Assembly: GCA_965247065.1 (NCBI GenBank)
Contig: CBDFGN010000006.1
Location: 4,774,001 to 4,838,000 of the forward strand
Reading direction: 5' to 3'
Source: CBDFGN01 sp965247065
Lineage (GTDB): Bacteria; Bacteroidota; Bacteroidia; Cytophagales; Cyclobacteriaceae
Length of the DNA: 64,000 bases
The notes under the pieces are model-generated. The model was not told the DNA's origin. It worked only from the letters and a program-made list of their open reading frames with translations, and ran no database searches. Each line of letters opens with the position of its first letter. Positions within the stretch are counted from its first letter, which is position 1. Positions 28,846 to 37,988 of the stretch are shown here, piece by piece. A program made the position numbers and the translations under genes.

Positions 28846-29475
28846 CTAATTTCCCCAAATCAGGATAGCAAATTCAGGGTGATCAATAAAAGGATTGCGA
28901 TTGCGCTGAAATTGCTCATAAATGAAATCATTTCTTCTTCTTTCCCAAGCGTCAACCGGGTCTATTTCATGCCATTCCAGCAGAGTAGATAGCCTGCCAT
29001 GTCGCGGTTCGGGATAGGTGTTCACGTTTTCTACTAATTCTAAATCAAGTTCGCCATTCTCACCCTCATACCTCGCGGTCATATAAAATAACATCCTAGC
29101 CACATCACCCTTCACCTGATCCGCAGGCTCCCAGGAGTCCTCGTCACCAAAGTTTCCGGTGGGGTAACTACTATCGACATATTCAGTACCCCCGGTATCA
29201 AAATCTTTATTGTTCCGTGAACTGTTTACTGTAGCGTCTACCGGCCTCAGATGATGTACATCTGTACCGGCTCCCCGGCTGGTCCCAAAATTCCTATGGG
29301 ATTTGGCCCACACATGTTCCCGGGTCCAACCGAGGCCATGATCGTACTCGGCTTCAGCATCTCTGGTTCTTTCCGTATAGAGAAGCTGAACGTGATCGGG
29401 ATTGCTCAAGGCCCTATCCGTTTCCTTTAGGATATCCCAGACATCGGTAGTCGTGCTAGTGTAGGTAAATTCCAC
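28846..29475 (-). CDS. Endonuclease I (NucM-like), catalytic part
   Basis: 209 aa if begun at GTG 29475. Contains the endonuclease I core TREHVWAKSHRNFGTSRGAG with DVHHLRPVD and NSSRNNKDFD, the His/Asn metal site of this non-specific secreted nuclease family. The frame is identical to that of the upstream SH3 segment: only an in-frame TAG (29482-29484) separates them. The nuclease normally begins inside the upstream piece (YYDGTEGLTGEVLK), so this segment alone lacks its export signal. Confidence 0.8.
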   Translation of the reverse strand: MEFTYTSTTTDVWDILKETDRALSNPDHVQLLYTERTRDAEAEYDHGLGWTREHVWAKSHRNFGTSRGAGTDVHHLRPVDATVNSSRNNKDFDTGGTEYVDSSYPTGNFGDEDSWEPADQVKGDVARMLFYMTARYEGENGELDLELVENVNTYPEPRHGRLSTLLEWHEIDPVDAWERRRNDFIYEQFQRNRNPFIDHPEFAILIWGN

Positions 29476-29481
29476 ATGATC

Positions 29482-29865
29482 CTAGATAATATCATTAAGC
29501 CGACCCTTCAGGACTTCTCCTGTCAACCCCTCAGTACCATCATAATACCCTTCCGGAATTACTCCCGGCCATTCCAAGGTTTCGCTGACCTGTGTTGGCG
29601 AAACTTCTCCCTGGAATCTCCTGACCCGATTCTGGTAGACATAGCCTGGCACACCTGTGGTAGGACCAACTACATGATAATATCCATTGGTTTTGACGCC
29701 ATCATCCAGTAGGACCAAAGTGTCTCCTTCGTTGACCCTTTCAATAAGTTCACCCTGGCTGGCGGCCGTTCTTTTGATCAGGCTCTGACGCTGAACTACT
29801 AGGAAATCTGCCCATGCTGAATTGGCCAGTACAGACAAAACAAGGAAAAGGAGCAACTTTTTCAT
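29482..29865 (-). CDS. Signal peptide + SH3-like N-terminus of endonuclease I gene
   Basis: 127 codons: signal peptide MKKLLLFLVLSVLANSAWA, then a bacterial SH3-like domain (LVVQRQSLIKRTA, DGVKTNGYYHVV), then the first residues of endonuclease I up to RLNDII. The TAG that ends it sits where homologues continue with a short link to HVEFTYTSTTTDVWDI. One substitution would restore a single exported SH3-nuclease of about 339 aa. Either an amber mutation or an assembly error. Confidence 0.7.
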   Translation of the reverse strand: MKKLLLFLVLSVLANSAWADFLVVQRQSLIKRTAASQGELIERVNEGDTLVLLDDGVKTNGYYHVVGPTTGVPGYVYQNRVRRFQGEVSPTQVSETLEWPGVIPEGYYDGTEGLTGEVLKGRLNDII

Positions 29866-29880
29866 GGCAACCTATTTGCG

Positions 29881-30255
29881 TTAACCACCTGCCTGCTGCT
29901 GTTGTAGTCGCTTCCTTTCGGCATCACTCATTACGTTCCAGAGGTTTTTGAACAAAGCGATAGAGGCTTTGCTTCCTCCTGCGATGATGGCGGCTGTGAT
30001 GACATAGCCGATGAGGTGCATTTTGTCCCTTGCGAAAAGGATGCTGAGAGCATCAAATTTCACCCAAAAACTAACGCCGAAACTTACCAAAAAGGCAAAC
30101 AGTGGTTTAAATCCCTTCCCGGACAGGGTTTTGACATAGAATTTTGACTCAAAAACCAAAGAGAGTGCACGCTCAATCACGAATGACAGGATAATGATGG
30201 TCATGAAGACCTGAAAGAGGAGGTCCCAATTCAGGTAAAAAAGGTTAGGATCCAT
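29881..30255 (-). CDS. Small membrane protein
   Basis: 124 aa with three probable transmembrane helices (LLFQVFMTIIILSFVIERAL; PLFAFLVSFGVSFWV; LIGYVITAAIIAGGSKASIA) and a Gln-rich cytoplasmic tail. Size and layout are holin-like, but no family is recognised. It lies 15 bp upstream of the SH3-nuclease gene, so co-expression is likely. Confidence 0.6.
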   Translation of the reverse strand: MDPNLFYLNWDLLFQVFMTIIILSFVIERALSLVFESKFYVKTLSGKGFKPLFAFLVSFGVSFWVKFDALSILFARDKMHLIGYVITAAIIAGGSKASIALFKNLWNVMSDAERKRLQQQQAGG

Positions 30256-30528
30256 GATAGTCAGGTTGAAGAGTTGGGTAGTTATTTCCTTACAAGTTGC
30301 GTGATATATAATTTAGATACAAGTAGGTTAATAATAAAACAAGGATCACAGGCGTAGTGTTCGGTCAAAGAGAAAGATTGGAATTCTTAAAATTCCTGGA
30401 CACATAATATCCCAGGCTTTCCAAACAGAGCGCAGAAATTGACCCCTTGTAACCGCTTCAAATTATCCTTAACTTGACTACAACACTACCTATAAGGTAT
30501 GTAATCTGAAATGAAAAATTAACACAAT
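30256..30528. other. Intergenic, nothing recognised
   Basis: AT-rich spacer between the small membrane protein and the next small gene, with no clear promoter box. Confidence 0.4.
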
Positions 30529-30791
30529 ATGGAAAATGACGGTGTACCACTGAAGCAGTTTTTTCCTGGGAAGAACTTGACGAACAAGATACAGATGCTG
30601 TACTAAAGGCACATTCTGTATTAAGTAGGGATTTGCAAACGCTTAAGAGGGTATTTGATCTTGGAAGGCCAAAAATTATAATGGGTATGTATACTGAAAA
30701 TATTGATGGAGAATTAGTCCAAAAAATGTACTGCCGAATTCACCAGGATAGCGAGGATGTTATGAAAGTACTTGCCAAGAATTATTTATAA
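30529..30791 (+). pseudogene. Small unknown protein (~87 aa), one frameshift
   Basis: ATG 30529 gives MENDGVPLKQFF and then fails. One extra T in the T6 run near 30558 continues into a good frame (SWEELDEQDTDAVLKAHS, then IIMGMYTENIDGELVQKMY) with a stop at 30791. The composition is convincingly protein-like. Family not recognised. Confidence 0.45.
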
Positions 30792-31195
30792 ATCTCAGAC
30801 TGGAATTCTTAATGGCTGCGGATAAGATCAGTACTTTATCGCATGGTAAGATTAGACCTGCCTTTGGGAAAAGATTTGCATTTCGAGCCGGTGAGCTCCC
30901 AAAAATTCTATGAAGGAGCATCTATTATAGCAGCGGTGTTGCGTACCTCCAGTTGCTAAAGAAAAAGGTGCAGACCTGAGTAAAGTTCTGTAAATGCTCA
31001 CCGATCCCATTTTTTTTTCACCCGCAAAAAAAAGTGGGGAAATACGAGCTTGGATTAAAAGATGGCTCCGTTATACAGATTCTTGGAAACCAAAAATTCA
31101 GATTAAATCTTTTTTCCAATTAGATAGGCAAATCCGCTTCAGATAGGGATTAGCATATCAGGGTATGGAACAATATAAGAGGGTTTAATTTGTGA
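30792..31195 (+). other. Decayed region, only fragments
   Basis: Contains a 34-codon frame at about 30812 (MAADKISTLSHGKIRPAF) and another short stretch at about 31042-31110 (YELGLKDGSVIQILGNQKFR) that look coding but are cut by stops and shifts. Probably remains of one or two small genes. Confidence 0.3.
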
Positions 31196-31236
31196 TTTTA
31201 ACGTTTTGGCTAAACCGCGTTTTAATGCAGTTTAGG
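31196..31236 (-). repeat. attC-like right arm, copy d (split by intron A)
   Basis: On the minus strand: CTAAAC...GTTTAG hairpin followed by AACGTTAAAA, close to the attC right core GTTRRRY. The left arm lies on the other side of intron A, directly after the gene ending at 33090. Confidence 0.5.
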
Positions 31237-31242
31237 TTTTGT

Positions 31243-33084
31243 GTGTGCCCAGCATGGGCAGGTTACCGAAGGTAGTCAGATATTCCAGAGGGTGCAAGAC
31301 CCTTACAGGCGAGTTGGTGAAGCCTGTTAGCAAGTCGCAAGGTGGTTTACCGTGAGGTATGCACTGAAGGAAGCGAGACTGCAAAGTCCGGTACTGACCA
31401 ACAGGAACGGCATAAGAGGCTGTTTGAGGGGGGTAAGCAAGCACATCTTTGTGATGCCCGTAACCAACAACCCTCAGATGGTAGATGCCGCAGGAATCGG
31501 ATGAAGGAATATGCTCTTACCTGGGGAGGTCTCTGCAACCACGAGATGGTTAAGCAGAGAAGTCAGCAGAGGTCATAGTAGCTACTGGTAACGAGCCGGA
31601 ATAGAGATCCGGAGGGCTCACAAAGTAGTGAAGGGCTGAACGTTAAGTAGTCCCAAACTCGAAAGGGAGCGTCCCGATAGCTATGGTGAGCAGCCTTTTC
31701 AGGAGCGGGATAGGATTACAGAAAGGATGATAGAGCGAGTAATAACAGGCAAAAACCTGCTGAAGGCATGCAGGCAAGTAGAGAGGAACAAGGGTTCTTC
31801 CGGGTTTGACCGTATGCCGGTTTCAGCATTAAGGGAACACCTGAACAGGGACAGGGTGCGGTTAGTAACCCGCATTCTGAACCACAGCTACCAAGCCCAA
31901 CCCATCCTTGGAGTACAGATACCAAAGGGCAATGGCAAAACCCGTTTGTTAGGCGTACCAACGGTTACCGACCGGATGCTTCAACAGGCGGTGAGTCAGG
32001 TGATAGCCCCGAAGTTTGAGCCGGACTTCAAAGACCATAGTTATGGTTTTCGTCCGAAGAAGAACGCCCACCAGGCGGTACAGCAAGCGAAGGAGTACAT
32101 CAACTCAGGGCATCATCATATTGTAGATATAGACCTGAAGAACTTCTTCGATGAAGTAGAACATTATGTTCTACTCAACTGGTTTACCGCAGGGTAAAAT
32201 GTCACACTACGCTACGGTTGATCCGAAAATGGTTAAGGGCCCCGATAATGATTGAGGGGAAATTGATCAAGAGGCGTAAGGGCATCCCACAGGGTAGTCC
32301 GTTGAGCCCACTACTGTCCAATATCATATTGCATGAGTTGGACAGGGAGTTGGAGCGGCAGGGCTTAAAGTATGTACGCTATGCCGACGACTTTAGCATT
32401 TATACTAAAGACAGACGGCAAGCCCGGGAAGCAGGGAACAAAATCTATTTGTTCCTGAAAGAGAAGTTAAAACTTCCCATCAACCGGGACAAGAGCGGCA
32501 TTCGTAGGCCTGTTCAATTTCAGCTTTTAGGTTACGGGTTTGTACCGATCTACCAGAAGGGAGTGAAAGGACAGTATCAATTGATAGTAAGTGAAAAAGG
32601 ATGGCGTAAACTCAAACAGACCTTAAAATCGGTTACACGGAAGACCACTCCGATGAGCCTGACAGAGCGCATCGCCAAGCTGAAAGAAGCCCAACGAGGC
32701 TGGCTGAACTACTTCCGATTGGCGAGTATTCACCAGAAGCTGAGGGATGTTGACAGTTGGCTGCGCAACAGGTTGCGGTACTGCATATGGCATCACTGGA
32801 AAAAGCTTGAAAGGAAAAGGAAGAACCTGATCCGATTAGGAGTTTCCAAGTGGCAAGCCTATGCATGGAGCCGAACCCGGATGGGTGGATGGGCAGTTGC
32901 CCAGAGTCCGATATTACGGACAACCATTACCGTTAAACGATTAAGGCAACGAGGCTACCAATCTTTGGTTGAACACTACCTAAAAGTGACCCCATTACTT
33001 AACGAACCGTTGTATACGCGACCCGTACGTACAGTGGTGTGAGAGGCGCACCCCGACTATTTTAGTCGGGGCCGTCTACTCGAT
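31243..33084 (+). mobile_element. Group II intron A with (frameshifted) reverse transcriptase
   Basis: 5' end GTGTGCCCAGCATGGGCAGG follows directly on a hairpin (31210-31234). The 3' end has a domain V/VI-like stretch (TACGCGACCCGTACG, then a CCCCGACT/AGTCGGGG stem) ending CTACTCGAT. The sequence matches intron B (37393-37977) at both ends. Insertion next to a hairpin is typical of class C introns. Antisense to the surrounding cassette genes. Confidence 0.8.
31727..33042 (+). pseudogene. ltrA: Group II intron reverse transcriptase/maturase, frameshifted
   Basis: RT domains are all present: RNKGSSGFDRMPV, VPTVTDRMLQQAVSQV, YGFRPKKNAHQAV, then after the break GIPQGSPLSPLLSN and the catalytic YADD (VRYADDFSIY), followed by the maturase X domain. 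One base is missing near 32179: AAC-TGG should be AAC-CTG-GTT-TAC to restore NLVYRRVKC. The first frame therefore stops at 32197 and the second runs 32218-33042. No HNH endonuclease domain, as in class C introns. If the shift is real, this copy is immobile unless helped in trans. Confidence 0.85.
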
Positions 33085-33089
33085 TATGT

Positions 33090-34025
33090 TTATTTTATTT
33101 TAATTTTTGGTGCTGGATACTTTGGGAAAATCACTTGCATTTCAAGTTTCCCATCCTCACTGAAGTCACCAAGTTTAAGTCGATAACCTTTACCTAATAT
33201 TTCGATTCCTGTAGGGTACATTGGGCTTGGCTCATAGACGGTGATTAAATTTTGTATTTTCTCATCTCCAATTTTAGTTGATATTGGAGCACTGGCATAA
33301 AACGGTTTAGGTAACTTACTGTGACTGGTTAATTCAACATTTCCATTTGTATAAGGTTGTTCTTCGATGGTCATTAGATCTGTTAACTTATCAATGACAT
33401 GCATATGATCCAAACAGAGGTTCCTGAATTCTCTAGTAGACTCTCGTATTTCTTCCTCAACCTGAATTTTGGTCTCATTTATATGTTTACAGATCTCACC
33501 TAACTTATTCTTATCAGATAACCACCACATTCCACGGTTACTAGTGAGAGTTACAGCAGCCGGTAAAAAGACATGCTCCAATGTTCCATCCTGCCTAGGT
33601 CTAGCTTCTATTCTATTTTGAATTGTCGCTCCTTTAAGAGTAACTCCAAGTCCTTCAAAATCCTTATCAACATGGGCAACCATTTTATTGCGTATTTCTT
33701 CCAATTCAGAATGAAGATTACTAGAAACAGATTTATCTAAAAATGGGAATTTCCATTTCTTTTTGGTCTCATAGACTTTGAGAGAATTTAGCTCTTCACT
33801 AAAATTGTCAGACCAAGGTTTACAATAGTCGATAACAATTCCTTTTGTACAAGCCATTTTAAGTGTATCACTTAGATTATCATAATTTTGGTGAAATTCA
33901 TCTGCAATTGATTTAGAGGACGCGAAAATATTCCACAATTGGATTAGCCCTTTCAGTCTATTAACCTGCGGTTGCAATAGCTGATGCGCTTCTGTTAAGT
34001 CATCTTTTAAATTGATAGTCTCCAT
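33090..34025 (-). CDS. Cassette gene: HEPN-like protein
   Basis: 311 aa, soluble, helical in the first two thirds. LHSELEEIRNKMVAHVDKDF contains R-x5-H (RNKMVAH), the catalytic signature of HEPN ribonuclease-like domains such as those near AbiU2. The C-terminal ~90 residues are beta-rich. HEPN proteins are often toxins or antiviral RNases, and cassette arrays often carry such genes. The ATG lies 48 bp after the right core of attC-like site e, and the stop directly abuts intron A, i.e. a gene-plus-attC unit. No antitoxin-like partner is adjacent. Confidence 0.6.
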   Translation of the reverse strand: METINLKDDLTEAHQLLQPQVNRLKGLIQLWNIFASSKSIADEFHQNYDNLSDTLKMACTKGIVIDYCKPWSDNFSEELNSLKVYETKKKWKFPFLDKSVSSNLHSELEEIRNKMVAHVDKDFEGLGVTLKGATIQNRIEARPRQDGTLEHVFLPAAVTLTSNRGMWWLSDKNKLGEICKHINETKIQVEEEIRESTREFRNLCLDHMHVIDKLTDLMTIEEQPYTNGNVELTSHSKLPKPFYASAPISTKIGDEKIQNLITVYEPSPMYPTGIEILGKGYRLKLGDFSEDGKLEMQVIFPKYPAPKIKIK

Positions 34026-34073
34026 TTCCAGATTTCCTTTTTCTTCCTGAGTGATATGGTAGGCGGAAATTAA

Positions 34074-34141
34074 ATATAACGTCTGGGCTATGATGCGTGG
34101 GGCTTGCTACGAGATACCGCTTCCGTTAGCACCAAGCCACA
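34074..34141 (-). repeat. attC-like site, copy e
   Basis: Minus strand: left core TGCTAAC, imperfectly paired arms (GCGGTATCTCGTAGC against GGGCTATGATGCGTG on the complement) and right end GTTATAT, 48 bp before the ATG of the HEPN-like gene. Cores deviate from RYYYAAC/GTTRRRY at one or two positions. Confidence 0.4.
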
Positions 34142-34182
34142 TCGCTGTTTAAAATTACACCTTGTGGCTAAGATCCAATCCC

Positions 34183-34235
34183 CACCAACTTGCGTTTAAG
34201 ATAAAAATCCCATGCATTCATAGCGTATGTTGAAC
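34183..34235. repeat. attC-like site, copy f
   Basis: CCAAC at the left and GTTGAAC (34229-34235) at the right flank partly paired arms. Orientation is ambiguous. The right part, with the following ACCTACGGTAGC, is repeated inverted at 36575-36602, bracketing the IS91-like element. Confidence 0.4.
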
Positions 34236-34291
34236 TCAACCTACGGTAGCTAAAGTTCTCAGCTAGGGTAAGCTTTGCTCAAAAAAACATC

Positions 34292-35228
34292 ATGAGTAAA
34301 GCTAGTAAAAACTATGGATGGTTAAATACCAAATCCAACAGTGCCAAGACCTTAATTGCAAGAGCCAAAAGGGAGGTTCCCGGATTTGCCGATCATATTG
34401 GCAGGTTCGAGCATCAGATCACCATTAAGAGCTATTCTGAGAGTACTGTTTTCAGTTATTCCCGGGCTATAGCTCAGATCAGTCTGTACTTCAAAAAGTC
34501 ACCTCTAGACCTGGATGCTGATGAGATCAACAGTTACCTGTACACCCTTCGTCAGGATAAGGATCTGAGTGACACCTATTTTAAGCATGCCGTTTATGGA
34601 CTCCGTTTCTTCTATCGGGTGTATGACCTGGAAGACCGGGCCATTCGCCTGCCGAACCTGAAAAATAACCGCAAGCTGCCGGTTGTCTTCTCACAAGAGG
34701 AGTTACGAAGACTTTTCAAAACCCCTCAACGCCTTAAACAACGGGTATTATTGGCCCTAATCTATTTCAGCCGGACTGCGGGTGAGCGAGGTGTGCAAGC
34801 TCAGGATCAGCGATGTTGATTTTCATCGCAAGCAAATCCATATCCGTGAGTCGAAAAACAACAAAAGCAGGTATGCGGTATTGAGTAATTACATAGCCAA
34901 AGGATTGAAGCAATACATCGAAGGGGCCAGACCGAAGGAATATCTATTCAATGGTCGTCAAAAGGGCAAGCCCCTGGGCCATAGTGCCGTTCAGCAGTCC
35001 TTCAGGCTGGCCATGCAAAAAGCAAGCATCCGAAAAGATGCTTGTGTGCACACCCTTAGGCACAGCTTTGCCACCCATCTGCTGGAACAAGGAGTAGATA
35101 TTGTTACCATAAAAGAACAGTTGGGCCATGCCCATATACAGACTACGATGATGTACCTGCATGTGGCGAAGGTGAGTAGAAGTGTGGCTCATAGCCCTTT
35201 TGATCGGCTTTACCCCGAGCAAGGCTGA
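34292..35228 (+). pseudogene. Tyrosine recombinase (integrase) of IS91-like element, frameshifted
   Basis: N-terminal SAM-like domain (FEHQITIKSYSESTVFSYSR) then the catalytic domain. A shift near 34780 (YFSRTAG versus the expected GLRVSEVCKLRISD) splits the frame: first part ends 34819, second is open to 35228. Catalytic residues are present in the two pieces: Arg in GLRVSE, HTLRHSF (H-x-x-R), LGHAHIQTTMMYLHV (His and Tyr). Not an integron integrase: it lacks the IntI-specific insert. About 310 aa if joined. Confidence 0.85.
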
Positions 35229-36358
35229 AGCCTAAACATGAAGTAGCAGACATTATCCGTCTTCATGGGTCACGGTTCGAACAGCAGTACCGGCCTCGTC
35301 TACAGGTAAAAAAGATCTTACGAGCGTTAACGCTGTGCAGGACAGAAGCTTTGGGTGGCCATATCTCCAAATGCAGCAGCTGTGGCAAGGAAACTATAAG
35401 CTACAACTCCTGCCGCAACAGGCACTGCCCCAAATGCCAGGCTACCAACCGGGAACGATGGATCATAGATCGGGAAAGTGAACTTCTTCCCGTTCCTTAC
35501 TACCATATTGTCTTTACTTTACCACAGACCTTTAATGAACTCCTTCCTTTGCACAACAGGGCGGTTTACTCCGCTTTATTTGCGGCCTCCTGGTCAGCTA
35601 TCCAATCTTTTGCAGCAGATCCTAAATATCTGGGAGCCAAAACCGGTATGATCTCCATCCTTCACACTTGGGGACAACAACTCTGGCTGCATCCGCATGT
35701 GCACTGCATAGTGCCGGGTGGTGGCATCACCCAGTCTGATAAGTGGAAGATGGCCAAATACAAAGACAAATACCTTTTTCCAAAACGGGCTATGAGTATG
35801 GTGTTCCGGGCAAGGTTTATGGCCGAGCTCAGGAAAAAGATGGACATACCCCAGCACATTGCCAAAAAGGCGTTCAAAAAGAAATGGATCGTCTATGCCA
35901 AGCGGCCATTTGCTTCTCCTAAAACGGTGGTTGAGTATCTGGGAAGATACACGCACAAGATTGCCATTTCCAACCACCGTTTGTTGGAGGTTAATGATCA
36001 TACGGTAAGCTTCAAATACAAAGACTACCGGGAAGGTGGCAAACAAAAACAGGCTACGCTCAGTGGTGTGGAATTCCTCAGGCGGTTTGCTTCTCATATC
36101 CTGCCACCAGGATTTGTATGCATCAGGCATTACGGCTTTTTGGCTTCCCGGAACAAGCCTGTTGACCTTAATATCGCTAAGAAGGATCTCAACCAACCCA
36201 GGTGGAAGAAGATCAACTACAACTGGACAGAAATAGCCACCGAAAAGCTCAACTACAACCCTTTGCAATGTCCTTGCTGCAAAAAGGAAACAATGCTGAT
36301 TATAAAAATCATGGAACCAGACAGAGGGCCACCACCTTATCAGTTCCCCTATGGCTAG
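35225..36358 (+). CDS. IS91-family transposase (HUH Y-transposase)
   Basis: The frame is open from about 35210. The natural N-terminus is probably the CTG at 35225 in place of ATG (KPKHEVADIIRLHGSRFEQQ); a TTG at 35351 would skip this conserved start and begin just before the zinc-binding domain. Cys-rich zinc finger SKCSSCGKETISYNSCRNRH, HUH motif HPHVHCIVPGG, and VEYLGRYTHKIAISNHRL carrying the catalytic Tyr. C-terminal CPCCKKE. It rolls single strands from one end during transposition. A 66-codon frame overlapping its end (36351-36551) has no recognised product. Confidence 0.85.
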   Translation: MKPKHEVADIIRLHGSRFEQQYRPRLQVKKILRALTLCRTEALGGHISKCSSCGKETISYNSCRNRHCPKCQATNRERWIIDRESELLPVPYYHIVFTLPQTFNELLPLHNRAVYSALFAASWSAIQSFAADPKYLGAKTGMISILHTWGQQLWLHPHVHCIVPGGGITQSDKWKMAKYKDKYLFPKRAMSMVFRARFMAELRKKMDIPQHIAKKAFKKKWIVYAKRPFASPKTVVEYLGRYTHKIAISNHRLLEVNDHTVSFKYKDYREGGKQKQATLSGVEFLRRFASHILPPGFVCIRHYGFLASRNKPVDLNIAKKDLNQPRWKKINYNWTEIATEKLNYNPLQCPCCKKETMLIIKIMEPDRGPPPYQFPYG

Positions 36359-36595
36359 ACTAGCGGCTTATCGACTACTTACAAACAATTCCGGAAAGGG
36401 ACACAGGGAGAATATTGACGCTACTTTAAGCCATTGGATAAAAACCAGTAATAGCGGCATGGAAAGGCTTGATTTTGATGATCAGGCATCGGCTCACTTA
36501 TCGGAAAGTCAGATTAAAAAACCAGTCAATTTTAAGGATCGGGAGAACTAATCCTATTGAATTCCCATAGCACAAACCCGCTACCGTAGGTAGGA

Positions 36596-36658
36596 GTCCA
36601 ACATCCGCTCTAATGAACCAAAGCCCTACTTCGCATCATTGAAGCTTAATTGTTAGAT
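36596..36658 (-). repeat. attC-like site, copy b
   Basis: 63 bp on the minus strand, 22 bp after the stop of the gene at 36681. Left core ATCTAAC (fits RYYYAAC), right core GTTGGAC (fits GTTRRRY). The arms pair: TCTAACAATTAAGCTTCAAT against TCCAACATCCGCTCTAATGA with one unpaired base, the asymmetric hairpin expected of attC. Near-identical to copy a at 7146. Confidence 0.65.
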
Positions 36659-36680
36659 TCAGTTTTTTACTTTATTTTGA

Positions 36681-37334
36681 TTAAGGTATACGAAATCCTT
36701 CAGGGATATTCCTTTCTGGAAATAAACTATCCAACCATTTCTTGAACTGCTCTTGAGGTATTTCCAATTCGACTTCGGTTTTAGTTCCTTTGTGATCTAT
36801 CAAACTAATAATTAAGTAATTGTTATTCAGACTTGCAATTTGAGGACTCCCTTTACCATCATCGTGCATAAGCCTCAATACGTACTTAAATTCTGCCAAC
36901 TCTAGTTTATTTGACTGGGGTGCCTCAATTAGTAACTCAATTGCGTTTTTAGGTTCAATAATTCTTGTTCCAGATTGATTTCGCAAAATAGCGAATTGAA
37001 ATTGTTCCCTATTCTCTCCCGTGTTTAATTTTATCCTACTGTTTGCCAAAATTCCTCTTTGGTTTCCCTCATTTGTTACTAAAAGAAGAAATCCATTGTC
37101 TACTGCTTCTAGAAAAGAAACAGTCAAAATTGTTTTCTTCTCTTCAAATGATTTTTTGACTAATGGTAAGAAAGCAGAAAGAACTGTTATCAAGGCAATT
37201 GTTAGTGCCAAAAACGAATTACCAAAATTCACATACTTCCGCCAGTTCTGATAATGATTGCAATGGATACAATAAATTGCATTTAATCCAATTTCAGAAC
37301 CACAATATTTACAGCTTTTACTTTCGGCAACCAC
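36681..37334 (-). CDS. Cassette gene: zinc-ribbon membrane protein
   Basis: 217 aa from a GTG at 37334, only 10 bp after the attC-like core GTTAGAT. N-terminal double zinc ribbon (CKYCGSEIGLNAIYCIHC) is followed by one transmembrane helix (NSFLALTIALITVLSAFLPL) and a beta-rich domain with charged residues. Family not recognised. The short leader is typical of integron cassettes, which depend on outside promoters. Confidence 0.6.
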   Translation of the reverse strand: MVAESKSCKYCGSEIGLNAIYCIHCNHYQNWRKYVNFGNSFLALTIALITVLSAFLPLVKKSFEEKKTILTVSFLEAVDNGFLLLVTNEGNQRGILANSRIKLNTGENREQFQFAILRNQSGTRIIEPKNAIELLIEAPQSNKLELAEFKYVLRLMHDDGKGSPQIASLNNNYLIISLIDHKGTKTEVELEIPQEQFKKWLDSLFPERNIPEGFRIP

Positions 37335-37344
37335 GTTTTATTGG

Positions 37345-37386
37345 ATCTAACGTTTTGAATAAACGCTCGTATTAGTAGCGTTTATT
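37345..37386 (-). repeat. attC-like right arm, copy c (split by intron B)
   Basis: Minus strand: AATAAACGCT / AGCGTTTATT perfect 10-bp stem with 9-nt loop, then CAAAACGTTAGAT ending in a perfect GTTRRRY core (rc 37345-37351). On the plus strand the same stem is followed by a long T-run, i.e. terminator-like, immediately before intron B. Confidence 0.6.
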
Positions 37387-37392
37387 TTTTTT

Positions 37393-37977
37393 TTGTGCCC
37401 AGCATGGGCAGGCTACCGAAGGTAGTCAGATATTCCAGAGGGTGCAAGACCCTTACAGGCGAGTTGGTGAAGCCTGTTAGCAAGTCGCAAGGTGGTTTAC
37501 CGTGAGGTATGCACTGAAGGAAGCGAGACTGCAAAGTCCGGTACTGACGAACAGGAACGGCATAAGAGGCTGTTTGAGGGGGGTAAGCAAGCACATCTTT
37601 GTGATGCCCGTAACCAACAACCCTCAGATGGTAGATGCCGCAGGAATCGGATGAAGGAATATGTTCTTACCTGGGGAGATCTCCACTGCTACGGGTTAGC
37701 AGAGGAGAAGTCAGCAGAGGTCATAGTAGTCAATGGACATGAGCCGGCACCTTAGAGATAAAGCCGGAGTTCTCGCGAGTTGACGAAGGACCGAACGTTA
37801 ATCTTCCTGAAATCGAATAGGGAGAGCTTTGCTTAGCCCTTTACGAAAATAGGGAATAGTCTTGCTGATGTAAAGAGCGGCGAGGTGACGGTTAACGAAC
37901 CGCTGTATACGCGACCCGTACGTGCAGTGGTGTGAGAGGCGCACCCCGATTATTTTAGTCGGGGCCGCCTACTCGAT
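37393..37977 (+). mobile_element. Group II intron B, ORF-less copy
   Basis: About 585 bp. The first ~290 bp match intron A almost base for base (GTGCCCAGCATGGGCAGG onward) and the last ~95 bp match its 3' end (GCGACCCGTACGTGCAGTGG, CCCCGAT/AGTCGGGG stem). The reverse transcriptase gene is absent from domain IV. Such copies can splice or move only if a maturase is supplied in trans. The first base differs (T for G), which could weaken splicing. Confidence 0.75.
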
Positions 37978-37988
37978 TAGCCACTATT

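Larger units (their letters stand above)
34240..36592 (+). mobile_element. IS91-like element with tyrosine recombinase
   Basis: A composite of a tyrosine recombinase gene followed by an IS91-type Y-transposase gene, a known pairing. It is bracketed by inverted copies of ACCTACGGTAGC (about 34241-34252 and 36578-36589), preceded on each outer side by GTTG(A/G)ACTC. IS91 elements normally lack inverted repeats, so the exact ends are unsure; it interrupts the cassette array. Confidence 0.6.

Noticed and set aside
34292..35228. Integron integrase next to the cassette array
   Set aside because: The tyrosine recombinase lacks the IntI-type insert and is directly followed by an IS91-type transposase, its usual partner.
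37358..37386. Plain Rho-independent terminator
   Set aside because: It looks like one on the plus strand, but no plus-strand gene precedes it, and its position and the AACGTTAGAT box fit an attC arm interrupted by the intron.
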